From: Ruminococcus sp.
GTDB lineage: Bacteria > Bacillota > Clostridia > Oscillospirales > Ruminococcaceae
Assembly: GCA_031262835.1 (NCBI GenBank)
Contig: JAISGY010000013.1
Coordinates: forward strand, 17,282 to 81,281
DNA: 64,000 nucleotides
Reading direction: 5' to 3'
The notes under the pieces were generated by a model, which was not told the origin of the DNA, did no database searches, and saw nothing but the letters and a program-made list of their open reading frames with translations. Positions 52,665 through 62,990 of this stretch are shown here, one piece after another (the stretch's first letter is position 1; each line of letters starts with the position of its first letter). The position numbers were made by a program, and so were the translations under genes.

Positions 52665-53366
52665 ATGAAAGTCGTACCCGTCAGGGGAAAAATCCCGGAC
52701 AGAGCGGAACGTATGGCGGTTGCAGAGATGTTTACCGGCATAAACGGCGAAGGCTTAAAGCAAGGTGCGCCCGCAACCTTCATACGCTTTTCGGGCTGTA
52801 ACCTTGCCTGCAATTGGTGTGATACAAGATGGGCAAATGAAGAGGACTGCTCCGCCATATACCTTACCCCCGATGAGATTTACAGCTACGCACTCGATAA
52901 GGGGCTTTCAAACGTTACGTTAACGGGCGGCGAGCCGCTTATTGCGCCGCATTTTTCGGAGCTTTTGCGGAAATTCGCCGACGACACCTTCTTCTTCACC
53001 GAGATTGAAACGAACGGTTCTATCCCCCTCGATTACATACGCCGGTCCGGCGAGAAAATATCCTTTACCGTTGACTGTAAGCTTCCGTCAAGCGGTATGC
53101 AGGATCGGATTGTATATAAAAACTTCGGGCTTTTAGGCAAGCGCGACTGCGTTAAGTTCGTCATAGGCTCTACCGAGGATTTGGAACAAGCGGCGTTAAT
53201 AATGCGGGACTATTCGCTTTCAAAGCGTACTAATATTTTCCTTTCCCCCGTCTATAACGAAATGAATCCCGAAGAAATTGCCGATTATATCGTGAGGAAC
53301 GCCTTAGACGCAAGGCTCTGCTTACAACTCCATAAGATTATCTGGGGCGACAGGAGAGGCAAATAA
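52665..53366 (+). CDS. queE: 7-carboxy-7-deazaguanine synthase (QueE)
   Basis: A radical SAM enzyme that contracts 6-carboxytetrahydropterin to 7-carboxy-7-deazaguanine. The 233-residue protein has the cluster motif C45-x3-C49-x2-C52 (GCNLACNWCDT), preceded by EMFTGINGEG, and the SAM-binding TGGEPL. The ATG follows AGAGGAATTTTAT, 11 bp after queD. Confidence 0.95.
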   Translation: MKVVPVRGKIPDRAERMAVAEMFTGINGEGLKQGAPATFIRFSGCNLACNWCDTRWANEEDCSAIYLTPDEIYSYALDKGLSNVTLTGGEPLIAPHFSELLRKFADDTFFFTEIETNGSIPLDYIRRSGEKISFTVDCKLPSSGMQDRIVYKNFGLLGKRDCVKFVIGSTEDLEQAALIMRDYSLSKRTNIFLSPVYNEMNPEEIADYIVRNALDARLCLQLHKIIWGDRRGK

Positions 53367-53389
53367 ATAATTTTTATTTTGGAAGATTA

Positions 53390-53974
53390 ATGGATAAAGA
53401 GCGGATAAAATATCATATAAAGGGACTCCTCGAAGCAATCGGCGAGGACGTAACCCGCGAGGGGCTTCTTGAAACGCCGGAGCGTGTCGCGAACGCCCTT
53501 GAAGAACAGCTTGCGGGGATAGCCTTAACGAACGCCGAAATTGCCGCAATGTTCGGGAAGACTTTCGAGTCCCCGATTAATATCGAAACCGCCGATGATA
53601 TTGTAATCGTCCGCGATATTGACGCTTTTTCTTATTGCGAACATCATCTTGCGCTTATGTATGACATGAGGATAACGGTTGCATATATTCCGCGCGGAAA
53701 GATTTTGGGGCTTTCAAAAATCGCCCGTATTGCAGAAACTGCCGCGAAACGCCTTACAATTCAAGAACGCCTCGGGCGGGATATAAGCGAGATTATGCAG
53801 ATTGCCTCCGACTCGGAAGACGTCGCGGTGTTCATATCCGCAAAGCACAGCTGCATAACCGCAAGAGGGATAAAAAACGTTGGCTCTGTCACGACAACAT
53901 CAACCCTCTCGGGCAGATTTTTATCCGACGAAACCTTACGAAATAAACTTTATCTTGAACTGAAAGTTATATGA
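53390..53974 (+). CDS. folE: GTP cyclohydrolase I (FolE)
   Basis: Converts GTP to dihydroneopterin triphosphate, the entry point for both folate and queuosine. The 194-residue protein has the zinc-site residues C83 and H86 (YCEHHL) and C near 154 (HSCITARG), and the signature motifs IPRGKILGLSKIARI. Its place inside the que operon suggests dedicated supply of the QueD substrate. Confidence 0.96.
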   Translation: MDKERIKYHIKGLLEAIGEDVTREGLLETPERVANALEEQLAGIALTNAEIAAMFGKTFESPINIETADDIVIVRDIDAFSYCEHHLALMYDMRITVAYIPRGKILGLSKIARIAETAAKRLTIQERLGRDISEIMQIASDSEDVAVFISAKHSCITARGIKNVGSVTTTSTLSGRFLSDETLRNKLYLELKVI

Positions 53975-54648
53975 AAAAATGCCTTGTTCTTTTATCCGGC
54001 GGCGTAGACAGCAGTACCGCCCTTGCCCTTGCAATCCGCGACTTTGACGAAGTAATCGCCCTCTCAGTCTCTTATGGGCAAAAGCACGAAAGGGAGCTTA
54101 AATCTGCGGCGGATATTGCAAAACATTACGGCGTAACGCTAAAGACAATCGACCTTAACGCCGTCTTTAGCGACTCCGACTGCTCTCTCCTCGCGAATTC
54201 CGAAGCGGAAATCCCGAAGGAGAGCTACGCAGAGCAGATTAAGAAAACCGGCGGGCTTACCCCTGTTTCAACCTACATTCCGTTCAGGAACGGATTGTTT
54301 ATATCGACGGCGGCGGCGGTTGCACTCTCAAACGGCTGTGAAGCGGTACTGTACGGTGCCCACGCCGACGACAGTGCCGGGAACGCTTATCCCGACTGTT
54401 CCCCCGAATTTTTTGACGCGATGAACTCTGCGCTTGTAACCGGGAGCGGCGGCGGTATAGTGCTTCTTGCGCCGTTTGTGAAGATGAACAAAGCGGATAT
54501 TGTGAAGCTCGGGTTAACGCTTAAAGTCCCGTATGAACTCACTTGGAGCTGTTATGTCGGCGGTATAAAGCCCTGCGGCGTCTGCGGAACCTGCATAGAC
54601 AGGGCAGGTGCATTTGCGGCGGCTGGGATAGAAGATCCGGCGATGTAA
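53971..54648 (+). CDS. queC: 7-cyano-7-deazaguanine (preQ0) synthase (QueC)
   Basis: Uses ATP and ammonia to turn 7-carboxy-7-deazaguanine into preQ0. The 225-residue protein has the PP-loop LSGGVDSST (8-16) and a C-terminal zinc site (CYVGG..., CGVCGTC). It overlaps the folE stop by 4 bp. The later genes queF, tgt, queA and queG are not in the window. Confidence 0.96.
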   Translation: MKKCLVLLSGGVDSSTALALAIRDFDEVIALSVSYGQKHERELKSAADIAKHYGVTLKTIDLNAVFSDSDCSLLANSEAEIPKESYAEQIKKTGGLTPVSTYIPFRNGLFISTAAAVALSNGCEAVLYGAHADDSAGNAYPDCSPEFFDAMNSALVTGSGGGIVLLAPFVKMNKADIVKLGLTLKVPYELTWSCYVGGIKPCGVCGTCIDRAGAFAAAGIEDPAM

Positions 54649-54718
54649 CCCGCTGTAATGCCCCCACGCAAAGCAAATTCTCCCCTCGCAACGCAACTTA
54701 TATAAGAAGGTACAGATA

Positions 54719-56464
54719 ATGATTAAGACTTTGGCAAAAAGCATCAGGCAGTATAAGAAAAGCTCGATTTTAACGCCTGTGTTTATGTTCTTTGAGGTGC
54801 TTTTAGAGGTTTCAATTCCTACGCTGATGGCGAAGCTAATCGACACCGGGATTTCCGCGGGGAACATGACCGAAATATTAAAGCTCGGCGCGATACTCCT
54901 TGCCGCCGCGCTTTTGTCCCTTGCGGCTGGTTATATGGCGGGGAAGTTCGCCGCCCACGCCTCTACAGGCTTCGCCTCGAATCTGCGGAGTGATATTTAC
55001 GGCAATATCCAAAAATTCTCCTTCCATAATATAGATAAATTCTCGACAGCCTCCCTTATTACAAGGCTTACGACCGACGTTACAAACGTTCAAAACGCCT
55101 ATCAGATGATAATAAGGCTTGCTTTCCGCGCCCCCCTAATGCTAATCTTCGCCTTTATCGCTTCGATGCTTATTGACAATCAGCTTTCGCTTATCTTCGT
55201 TGCATTTATACCGATTTTGGCGATATTTTTATATGTTATCCAGAGCAAAGCCCACGTCCTTTTCGAGCGGGTTTTTAACACCTACGACCACCTTAACAAC
55301 GTCGTCGGCGAGAATCTTTCCGGCATGAGGGCTGTTAAGGCTTATAACCGGGAAGAATACGAAGACTCAAAGTTCAAGAAGATTTCATTGTCAATCTTCT
55401 CCGACTTCTCCAAGGCAGAGACGATAATTGCCTTAAACGGACCTGTAATGCAGTTTTGCGTGTTTTGCAGCATGATACTCCTTGCGTGGTTCGGGGCACA
55501 CGCAATCGTAAATTCCGGCGACAACGAAGCAATCGGTCTCTCGACAGGCGAGCTTACAAGTCTTATCGCCTACACAATGCAAATTCTGATGAGCCTTATG
55601 ATGCTCTCGTTCGTCTTCGTAATGATAGTTATTTCGAGGGCTTCCGCAGAGCGTATCACGCAGGTTTTGAACGAGCGTTCCGACCTTATCGACGGCGCAG
55701 AACACATAACCGAAATCCCCGACGGCTCTGTTGAATTTTCCGGCGTTAATTTCCGTTATTCTGAAAATGCCGAGAAGAATGTGCTTGATAATATCAGCTT
55801 TAAGATTAATTCCGGCGAGACTGTCGGGATTTTGGGCGGAACGGGGTCTTCAAAATCGAGCCTTGTTTCCCTCATTCCGCGCCTTTATGACGCCGTTGAC
55901 GGTAACGTCAAAGTCGGCGGAATTGACGTTCGCGACTATAATATAAGGGAACTTCGGGACGCCGTATCGGTTGTGCTTCAAAAGAACGTTCTCTTTTCCG
56001 GCACGATTAAGGATAATATCCGCTGGGGCGATGAAAACGCCTCAGACGAAGAAATCGAGCGGGTTTGCAAGCTTGCCTGTGCGGACAGCTTTATAAAGCA
56101 GTTCCCGGACGGTTACGACACCTATATCGAACAGGGCGGGACAAACGTTTCCGGCGGGCAGAAGCAACGCCTTTGTATCGCAAGAGCCTTGATGAAAAAG
56201 CCGAAAGTCTTAATCCTTGACGACAGCACATCGGCGGTTGACACAAAGACGGACGCGCAGATTAGAAAAGCCCTAAAGGACGAAATCCCGAACACGACAA
56301 AGATTATAATCGCACAGCGTGTCGCCTCGGTCGAAGATGCCGACAAGATAATTATCCTCGACGACGGACACATCTCCGCGATGGGAACGCATAAAGAGCT
56401 GATGGAAAAGAGCGAAATCTATCGCGAAGTCTACGAATCCCAAAATCGGGTAGCACAGGATTAA
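54719..56464 (+). CDS. Heterodimeric ABC exporter subunit 1 (degenerate ATP site)
   Basis: A 581-residue half-transporter with an N-terminal six-TM domain and a C-terminal ATPase. Walker A is GGTGSSKSS near 375, the signature NVSGGQKQR, and Walker B LILDDSTSA with Asp in place of the catalytic Glu. The switch His is Gln (IIAQRV). Those changes mark the non-hydrolytic partner in heterodimers such as BmrCD or TM287/288. The ATG follows AAGGTACAGATA. Drug or lipid export is the usual role; the substrate is unknown. Confidence 0.9.
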   Translation: MIKTLAKSIRQYKKSSILTPVFMFFEVLLEVSIPTLMAKLIDTGISAGNMTEILKLGAILLAAALLSLAAGYMAGKFAAHASTGFASNLRSDIYGNIQKFSFHNIDKFSTASLITRLTTDVTNVQNAYQMIIRLAFRAPLMLIFAFIASMLIDNQLSLIFVAFIPILAIFLYVIQSKAHVLFERVFNTYDHLNNVVGENLSGMRAVKAYNREEYEDSKFKKISLSIFSDFSKAETIIALNGPVMQFCVFCSMILLAWFGAHAIVNSGDNEAIGLSTGELTSLIAYTMQILMSLMMLSFVFVMIVISRASAERITQVLNERSDLIDGAEHITEIPDGSVEFSGVNFRYSENAEKNVLDNISFKINSGETVGILGGTGSSKSSLVSLIPRLYDAVDGNVKVGGIDVRDYNIRELRDAVSVVLQKNVLFSGTIKDNIRWGDENASDEEIERVCKLACADSFIKQFPDGYDTYIEQGGTNVSGGQKQRLCIARALMKKPKVLILDDSTSAVDTKTDAQIRKALKDEIPNTTKIIIAQRVASVEDADKIIILDDGHISAMGTHKELMEKSEIYREVYESQNRVAQD

Positions 56465-56465
56465 G

Positions 56466-56530
56466 CGGCAACAGCGGCGGGGACAGCGGCGGTAAGTGCG
56501 GCAGGGATAACGGCAACACGGCGGTTTCAT
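56466..56530 (+). repeat. GC-rich GCGGCA-type direct repeats in the ABC inter-subunit spacer
   Basis: The 100-bp spacer between the two ABC genes begins with six imperfect copies of GCGGC followed by 3-7 bases (aaca, gggga, ggtaagt, aggg, and so on). It is far more GC-rich than other spacers here. It looks like a slippage-expanded repeat; no protein-coding role is apparent. Confidence 0.5.
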
Positions 56531-56564
56531 ATCACGATAAATTCACAGGCAACACGAGGTTAAT

Positions 56565-58538
56565 ATGGCGAACAAGAAAGACGATAAATTATATGCTCCG
56601 AAAGGGGCGGCAAGGCGCGGAATGGGGAGAGTCCCGGGAATGAAATTCTCGTGGACAGCCCTCAGACGAATTTTCGGCTACCTTAAAAATTATAAGCCGC
56701 AGGTTGCGGTTGTGCTTGTCTGTATCCTGCTTTCTTCCGTGATTATGGCGGGGGCGGCACTCTTCTTACAGGTGCTTATTGACGATTATATTACCCCGCT
56801 TGTAAAACTTAAACTTGCAAATCAGCCGGTTGACTACACGCCGCTGCTTACGACCTGTATTAAAATCGGGGTATTTTTCATTGTCGGGATAATCGCATCT
56901 TATGTCTTCCAGCGCGTTATGGTTGTGGTTGCGCAAGGGGTTTTAAAGCGTATCAGAGACGAGATGTTCGAGCATATGCAAACCCTCCCGCTCCGTTATT
57001 TTGACACCCACACGCACGGCGACGTTATGAGTTTTTACACGAACGACACCGACGCGTTAAGACAATGCCTCGCCCAATCCGCACCGCAGGTTATAGCCTC
57101 GCTTGTGTCGGTTGTGGCTGTCTTTGTTTCGATGTTAACGGTCAGCATATGGTTAACGCTTTTCGTTATAATTTTCGTGCTGTTTTCTTTCACAATTGCG
57201 GGGAAGATTGCTTCAAAATCCGGCAAATATTTCGTCGCTCAACAACAGAGCTTAGGCGACTTGAACGGCTATATTGAAGAGATGGTTAACGGGCAAAAAG
57301 TGATTAAAGTCTTTAACCACGAAGATAAAGTCATGGAGGAATTCACCGAAAAGAACGAACACCTCCGCGACAAGATGAACCAAGCGAACAAATACGCGAA
57401 CGTCCTCATGCCTGTTATGGGGAACCTCGGGAACGCCCTCTATGTACTCTTGGGGGTTATCGGCGGGGCGCTCGCGATTAACGGCGTAATGAACCTTTCT
57501 ATAACGGGGACGGACGCCTTAACCCTCGGTGCAATTGTCTCGTTTATGCAGTTATCACGTGGGTTTATGAACCCGCTTTCGCAGGTTTCAAACCAGCTTA
57601 ACTTCGTTGTAATGGCACTTGCAGGTGCTGAGCGGATTTTTACCCTTATCGACGAAAAGTCCGAGACGGACGACGGTTATGTCGGGCTTACCCTCGCAAT
57701 GCGCGACAACAAGAACGGCGGTTTAAAAAAATCCGACAAGCGTGCGGGCTTATGGGCGTGGGAACACCCGCATAAAGAGGACGGAACCGTTACCTACACG
57801 GAACTCAAGGGCGATATCGTCTTTGATGACGTTGATTTTGGTTATAACGAGAATAAAATCGTACTGCATAATATTTCGCTTGAGGCAGAACCCGGGAAGA
57901 AGATTGCCTTCGTCGGCGCGACAGGCGCGGGGAAGACAACGATTACAAACCTCATAAACCGCTTTTACGACATTGCGGACGGAAAAATCCGCTATGACGG
58001 GATTAACATTAACAAGATTAAGAAGGCAGATTTGCGGCGTTCCCTCGGGATTGTGCTGCAAGACGTTAACCTCTTTACCGGCACGGTTATGGAGAATATC
58101 CGTTACGGGCGGCTTGAAGCGACCGACGCGGACTGCATTAAGGCGGCGAAGACCGCGAATGCGGACGGCTTTATACGTATGCTCCCGAACGGTTACGAAA
58201 CCGTCTTGACAGGCGGCGGCGCAGGGCTTTCACAGGGGCAGAGACAGCTTATTTCAATCGCACGTGCGGCGGTTGCCGACCCGCCGGTTATGATACTCGA
58301 CGAGGCGACAAGTTCAATCGACACCCGAACCGAAGCCCTCGTTACAAAAGGCATGGACGCCCTCATGAAGGGCAGAACGGTTTTTGTTATCGCACACCGC
58401 CTCTCGACGGTCCGCAACTCCGATTTAATAATGGTACTCGAAAACGGCTCTATAATCGAAAAGGGAAGCCACGACGAGCTTATCGGACAGCACGGCAAGT
58501 ATTATCAGCTGTATACAGGCGCGTTTGAGTTAGAATAA
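56565..58538 (+). CDS. Heterodimeric ABC exporter subunit 2 (catalytic ATP site)
   Basis: A 657-residue partner of the preceding gene. It has a basic N-terminal extension of about 28 residues, six TM helices (about 45-370), an insert of about 40 residues before the ATPase, Walker A GATGAGKTT near 453, signature GLSQGQRQL, intact Walker B MILDEATSS with the catalytic Glu, and the switch His in VIAHRL. Together the two subunits give one working and one degenerate site. A 100-bp repeat-rich spacer separates them. Confidence 0.92.
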   Translation: MANKKDDKLYAPKGAARRGMGRVPGMKFSWTALRRIFGYLKNYKPQVAVVLVCILLSSVIMAGAALFLQVLIDDYITPLVKLKLANQPVDYTPLLTTCIKIGVFFIVGIIASYVFQRVMVVVAQGVLKRIRDEMFEHMQTLPLRYFDTHTHGDVMSFYTNDTDALRQCLAQSAPQVIASLVSVVAVFVSMLTVSIWLTLFVIIFVLFSFTIAGKIASKSGKYFVAQQQSLGDLNGYIEEMVNGQKVIKVFNHEDKVMEEFTEKNEHLRDKMNQANKYANVLMPVMGNLGNALYVLLGVIGGALAINGVMNLSITGTDALTLGAIVSFMQLSRGFMNPLSQVSNQLNFVVMALAGAERIFTLIDEKSETDDGYVGLTLAMRDNKNGGLKKSDKRAGLWAWEHPHKEDGTVTYTELKGDIVFDDVDFGYNENKIVLHNISLEAEPGKKIAFVGATGAGKTTITNLINRFYDIADGKIRYDGININKIKKADLRRSLGIVLQDVNLFTGTVMENIRYGRLEATDADCIKAAKTANADGFIRMLPNGYETVLTGGGAGLSQGQRQLISIARAAVADPPVMILDEATSSIDTRTEALVTKGMDALMKGRTVFVIAHRLSTVRNSDLIMVLENGSIIEKGSHDELIGQHGKYYQLYTGAFELE

Positions 58539-58559
58539 GCCGGAATAAACGGAGTAACG

Positions 58560-60587
58560 ATGAAAAAATGGGTTGTTAAGAAGCCGTCGGCGGAGGTTAT
58601 TAAGGCACTCACGGCTGACGGTATAGCACCGATTGCCGCAGAGGTTTTCGCGGCGAACGGCATTACCGATACCGAATCGGCGAAGGAATTTTTCGGGAAC
58701 GGTAAGCTTTCCGATCCGTTTTTGATATACGACATGGAAGCCGCCGTTACGGCGATTAATGAAATTGTTTTTGAAAACGGCGACAGGGTTTGTGTCTACG
58801 GCGATTATGACTGTGACGGCGTTTGCGCGGCTGTTTTGCTTTATACATTCCTTGAATCGAACGGCGCGGACGTGACCTTTCATATTAATTCGCGCGAAGA
58901 GGGCTTCGGCTTAAATTCCGACGTTATAAAAAAGCTTTTTGACGACGGCGTAAGGCTTATCATAACGGTTGATAACGGCATCTCGGCAGTCCCCGAAGCA
59001 GAGCTGATAAAATCCCTCGGCATGAGCCTTATTATCACCGACCATCACGAACCGGGCGAAACGCTCCCGGAAGCAATTGCGATAGTTGACCCGCACAGGG
59101 CGGAGAACGAGTCCCCGTTTAGGGAATATTGCGGCTGCGGGGTTGCGCTGATGCTTGCCGCCGCATTAATGGGCGATACGGAAGCCGCGCTTGAGCAGTA
59201 TGCGGACATTGCCGCCCTTGCGACGGTTGCCGATATGGTGAAACTCACGGGGGAAAACCGCACAATCGTTAACCACGGTCTGCATTATTATGAACACACC
59301 GAAAATTTGGGCTTAAAAGAACTCGTCAAGGTTTCCGGCATAACGCCCCCGATAACCGCAACCCATTTCGGTTTCTACCTCGGTCCGCGGATTAACGCCG
59401 CCGGAAGAATCGCCCACGCAGACACGGCGTTTTCGCTTCTTACCTGCGAAGATGCGGAAACTGTCGGCAAAGCGGCAAAGGATTTAAGCGAACTTAACGC
59501 CCGCAGAAAACAGATTGAAGCAGACCTCCTTTCGAGCATAAAAGAAGCAATTGCAGCCGACCCAACGCCCCTCTATAAACGTATCCTCGTCCTTCGCGTG
59601 AGGGATGGAAATCACGGTGTAATCGGGCTTGCGGCGGGGAGAATCCTTGAAACCGCCGGTAAGCCGGTTTTCCTCATGACCGACGACGAGGGAGGGATGC
59701 TTCGCGGCTCTGTCCGCTCTCTGCCCGGCTTTTCGGTCGTTGACGCGCTGACGAGTGCTTCGGAATATCTGACGAAATTCGGCGGACACGCTCTTGCGGG
59801 CGGGTTTTCACTTAAATCGGAGAACTTTGAAAAATTCGCGGAAGCGATTGAAAATTACGCTGTCGAATGTAATTTCAACGACGAAAACCCGGTTTACGCC
59901 GTAAAAATCCTGACGGCGGCGGACATAACCCTTGATAACGCGAAGGAAATTTCCGCCCTTGAGCCGTTCGGACAAGGTTTTGAAAAACCGCTCTTTATCC
60001 TTTCCGGCGCAGGTTTAACAAATTTGACAAAAACCGAAAAAAACGTCCGAGTTACCGTCAATATCGAGAATAAAAGCGTTAGCTTTAACGTTTATAAAAC
60101 CCCGCCCGAAAATTTTACATTTACAGTCGGAGACAGAATAGATGTTCTGACATATTTTGGTATTAGACAGTATGAGGGACGCGAATATATTAACTTTGAT
60201 GTCGTTGAAATAAGGCTTTCGGGAATCTCGCAGGTTAAAATTGCAAACGGCATTAACGCTTATGAGGCTTTTAGGCGCGGGGAATATCCCGACCGCGAAA
60301 CAATTTCGCGTGTAATTCCGTCAAGAGAAGATTTCGCGCTTGTTTACAGGCAGCTTCAAAATTTACGTGATTGCAAGTGTATCTTTGCGAAGACGCTTAT
60401 TGAACGAAACCACGCGGTTATTAACAGCTTCAAATTATGGCTTATATTGGATATATTTGAAGAAGCAGGACTCACAAAAAACAGCTATTTTGACGGCACA
60501 GTTACCCTTATTAAAAACCCGAAAAAAGCTTCACTTGAAGAAACAGCGACGATGAAGCTTTTGTTAAAACTATTACATATAGTATAA
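58560..60587 (+). CDS. recJ: Single-stranded-DNA-specific exonuclease RecJ
   Basis: A 5'-3' exonuclease of recombination and mismatch repair. The 675-residue protein has DHH-phosphoesterase motifs: YGDYDCDGVCA at about 79-89, DNGIS, and the DHH box ITDHHEPGE near 160. The DHHA1 domain with FGGHALAGGF and the OB fold follow. The ATG follows GGAGTAACG, 21 bp after the ABC subunit. relA follows 16 bp later, a common Firmicutes order. Confidence 0.95.
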   Translation: MKKWVVKKPSAEVIKALTADGIAPIAAEVFAANGITDTESAKEFFGNGKLSDPFLIYDMEAAVTAINEIVFENGDRVCVYGDYDCDGVCAAVLLYTFLESNGADVTFHINSREEGFGLNSDVIKKLFDDGVRLIITVDNGISAVPEAELIKSLGMSLIITDHHEPGETLPEAIAIVDPHRAENESPFREYCGCGVALMLAAALMGDTEAALEQYADIAALATVADMVKLTGENRTIVNHGLHYYEHTENLGLKELVKVSGITPPITATHFGFYLGPRINAAGRIAHADTAFSLLTCEDAETVGKAAKDLSELNARRKQIEADLLSSIKEAIAADPTPLYKRILVLRVRDGNHGVIGLAAGRILETAGKPVFLMTDDEGGMLRGSVRSLPGFSVVDALTSASEYLTKFGGHALAGGFSLKSENFEKFAEAIENYAVECNFNDENPVYAVKILTAADITLDNAKEISALEPFGQGFEKPLFILSGAGLTNLTKTEKNVRVTVNIENKSVSFNVYKTPPENFTFTVGDRIDVLTYFGIRQYEGREYINFDVVEIRLSGISQVKIANGINAYEAFRRGEYPDRETISRVIPSREDFALVYRQLQNLRDCKCIFAKTLIERNHAVINSFKLWLILDIFEEAGLTKNSYFDGTVTLIKNPKKASLEETATMKLLLKLLHIV

Positions 60588-60603
60588 AAAGAGGTGAATT
60601 CTC

Positions 60604-62829
60604 TTGGAAGCGGAAGTCAGCTACACAATCGACCTGTTAATTAACAAAATCCTCACCGACTCGAAGTCATACGACCTTTCAAAGATCGTGGACGCTTATG
60701 AGCTTGCGAACACGAAGCACGCCGGACAGACCCGCTCCTCGGGAGAAGCCTATATAAGCCACCCAATTGCCGTCGCGTATATCCTCCTTGACATGGGGAT
60801 GGACACCGACACAATCTGCGCCGCGCTGCTCCATGACGTTGTCGAAGACACCGACACAAGCCTTGACGACATAAGGCGGCAGTTCGGGCAGGACGTTGCC
60901 GTGCTGGTTGACGGAGTTACGAAAATCGGGAAAATTCCGCTCTTTACTAAGGAAGAACAGCTTGCGAAGAACGTTGAAAAAATCCTCTTCGCAATGTCGG
61001 ACGATATCCGCGTAATAATTATAAAGCTTGCCGACAGGCTTCATAATATGCGTACCCTTAAATATCGGAAGCAGTATAAACAACGCAACACCTCTCGCGA
61101 GACGATGGACGTTTATGTTCCGATAGCCCACCGCCTCGGTATGTCGAACGTCAAGGAAGAGCTTCAGGAAATCGCCTTTTCTTACCTCGACCCCTTCGCC
61201 TACAAGGAGATTGAGGATAAGCTTCAGAAAACGAAACCCGAGCGTGAGGGCTTTATAAACAACATCAAGGAGCAAATCTGCACCCGTTTTATCAAGGAAA
61301 CCGGCAAAGCCCCCTTCGTCGAGGGGCGTGTTAAGTCGGTCTACAGCCTCTATACCAAATCTTTCCTGCAAGGGAAAGGTTTTGAGGAAATTTACGACAA
61401 ATACGCCGTGCGGATTATTGTTGACAATAAGATTGAGTGTTATAACGCGATGGGGATAATTCACGATATGTATACCCCAATCCCGAACCGTTTCAAGGAC
61501 TACATTTCCGGTCCGAAATCGAATATGTATCAGTCCCTCCACACAACCGTTATCGGGCGTGACGGCATACCTTTCGAGGTACAGATCCGCACATGGGAGA
61601 TGCACCACAACGCTGAGTACGGTATCGCTGCGCATTGGAAATATAAGGAGGGCATCTCCGGCAAGGACAGGTTTGAAGAACGCCTTGCGTGGATCCGCCA
61701 GCTCCTTGAGCAACAGCGCGAAACCGACGACGTTGAAGAACTCGTCCGCACAATAAAAACAGAGGTTGCCGCCGCCGAAGTCCATGTTTTCACGCCGAAA
61801 GGCGACATGATTTCGCTCCCCCTCGGCTCGACCGTTATTGACTTCGCCTATTCAATCCACCCCGACGTCGGGAACCGCATGATGGGGGCAAGAGTCGGCG
61901 GGCGGATTGTTTCGCTCGACTATGAAATGGCGACGAGCGATATTGTCGAAATTGTAACTTCACACGACCAGAATCGCGGTCCGAACAGGGCTTGGCTCGA
62001 CATCTGCAAAACGAAGCACGCCAAGGCGGTTATCCGCAAGTGGTTTAGGACAAACGAACGCCCCCAAAACGTCGAGATGGGCAGGAAGGCTTTTATAGCC
62101 GAGCTTGAACGCTTCCGCATAAAGCTCCCCGAAGAGAAATTCCCGCTCCTCATGGCGGACACAATGAAGAAGCACAACTGTAACACCATAGAGGATTTTT
62201 ACGCCGCAGTAGGTTATGGCGGAATAATCCTGCAAAACCTTTCTCAGACTATCCGCGATAAATACAAAACCGATTTTACGGAATTTAACCCGCCGGAAAC
62301 TTCCGACAGTGAGGCGATAAAAACCCTCGCGAGCGAGCTTACAAAGCCTGCCGAGACTTCTCAAACCGCCCTTATTGTTGACGGAACGGACGGCGTTGCC
62401 TACAAATTCGCGAAGTGCTGCAACCCGCTCCCCGGTGACGAAATTATCGGCTTTATCACAAAAGGGCACGGCATCTCCGTCCACCGCAAAGACTGCGAAC
62501 ACTATATAAGAACAGCGCGTGACGAAAACTTCGCCGAACGCTGGGTCAGCGTAATGTGGCCGGCGAATATGAACAAAGAGAGCTTAACGAATTTCCGCGT
62601 AACCCTCGACATAATCGCCTCCCCCGACGACGACCTTATCTACCAGATTTTCCAAGCCTTCAAAACAAACCACATAACCTTAAACAACACGGTAAACAAA
62701 ACCCTCCCGAACGCCAACAAAAACTACATCATAAACATCAACACCACCGGCACAAAGCAGTTAGACGGCATAATCCGCGAACTAACCAAGATGCCCAAAG
62801 TCATTAGTATCGAGCGAAAACAGGAATAA
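60604..62829 (+). CDS. relA: Bifunctional (p)ppGpp synthetase/hydrolase (RelA/SpoT, Rel)
   Basis: Makes and degrades the stringent-response signal (p)ppGpp. The 741-residue protein has an HD hydrolase domain with LLHDVVEDTD at about 76-85, a synthetase domain (YQSLHTTVIG, EYGIAAHWKYKEG), a TGS domain (VFTPKGDMISLP near 398), and a C-terminal ACT domain. HD and synthetase motifs both look intact. The start is TTG at 60604, following AGAGGTGAATTCTC. Confidence 0.95.
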   Translation: MEAEVSYTIDLLINKILTDSKSYDLSKIVDAYELANTKHAGQTRSSGEAYISHPIAVAYILLDMGMDTDTICAALLHDVVEDTDTSLDDIRRQFGQDVAVLVDGVTKIGKIPLFTKEEQLAKNVEKILFAMSDDIRVIIIKLADRLHNMRTLKYRKQYKQRNTSRETMDVYVPIAHRLGMSNVKEELQEIAFSYLDPFAYKEIEDKLQKTKPEREGFINNIKEQICTRFIKETGKAPFVEGRVKSVYSLYTKSFLQGKGFEEIYDKYAVRIIVDNKIECYNAMGIIHDMYTPIPNRFKDYISGPKSNMYQSLHTTVIGRDGIPFEVQIRTWEMHHNAEYGIAAHWKYKEGISGKDRFEERLAWIRQLLEQQRETDDVEELVRTIKTEVAAAEVHVFTPKGDMISLPLGSTVIDFAYSIHPDVGNRMMGARVGGRIVSLDYEMATSDIVEIVTSHDQNRGPNRAWLDICKTKHAKAVIRKWFRTNERPQNVEMGRKAFIAELERFRIKLPEEKFPLLMADTMKKHNCNTIEDFYAAVGYGGIILQNLSQTIRDKYKTDFTEFNPPETSDSEAIKTLASELTKPAETSQTALIVDGTDGVAYKFAKCCNPLPGDEIIGFITKGHGISVHRKDCEHYIRTARDENFAERWVSVMWPANMNKESLTNFRVTLDIIASPDDDLIYQIFQAFKTNHITLNNTVNKTLPNANKNYIININTTGTKQLDGIIRELTKMPKVISIERKQE

Positions 62830-62845
62830 TTTAACAAACACTCGT

Positions 62846-62864
62846 CAAAATATTAGATATTTTG
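62846..62864. repeat. Small AT-rich palindrome after relA
   Basis: CAAAATAT and ATATTTTG surround TAG, a perfect 8-base inverted repeat 17 bases after the relA stop and about 75 bases before the sigma-factor promoter. It could be a weak terminator, though there is no T-run, or an operator. The rest of the 160-bp spacer holds only the promoter. Confidence 0.35.
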
Positions 62865-62937
62865 CACAAAAACCAAATTGAAAATATAACCTTTACTACA
62901 ATTTTTTTCACGAAACGAACATTTTTGAAAAAAAGTC

Positions 62938-62966
62938 TTGACAAATGCATAATATCCTGTTAAAAT
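62938..62966 (+). promoter_or_regulatory. Sigma-A promoter of the small sigma-factor gene
   Basis: TTGACA (62938-62943), 17 bp, TAAAAT (62961-62966). The leader is about 17 bases. The segment CTTGACAAAT resembles the promoters at 30069 and 32808. Confidence 0.8.
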
Positions 62967-62990
62967 ACTATTAAGGTATTTTCAATCGTT

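Noticed and set aside
60679..61785. Long minus-strand frame of 368 codons inside relA
   Set aside because: It is antisense to strongly conserved Rel domains and has no family motifs; a codon-bias shadow.
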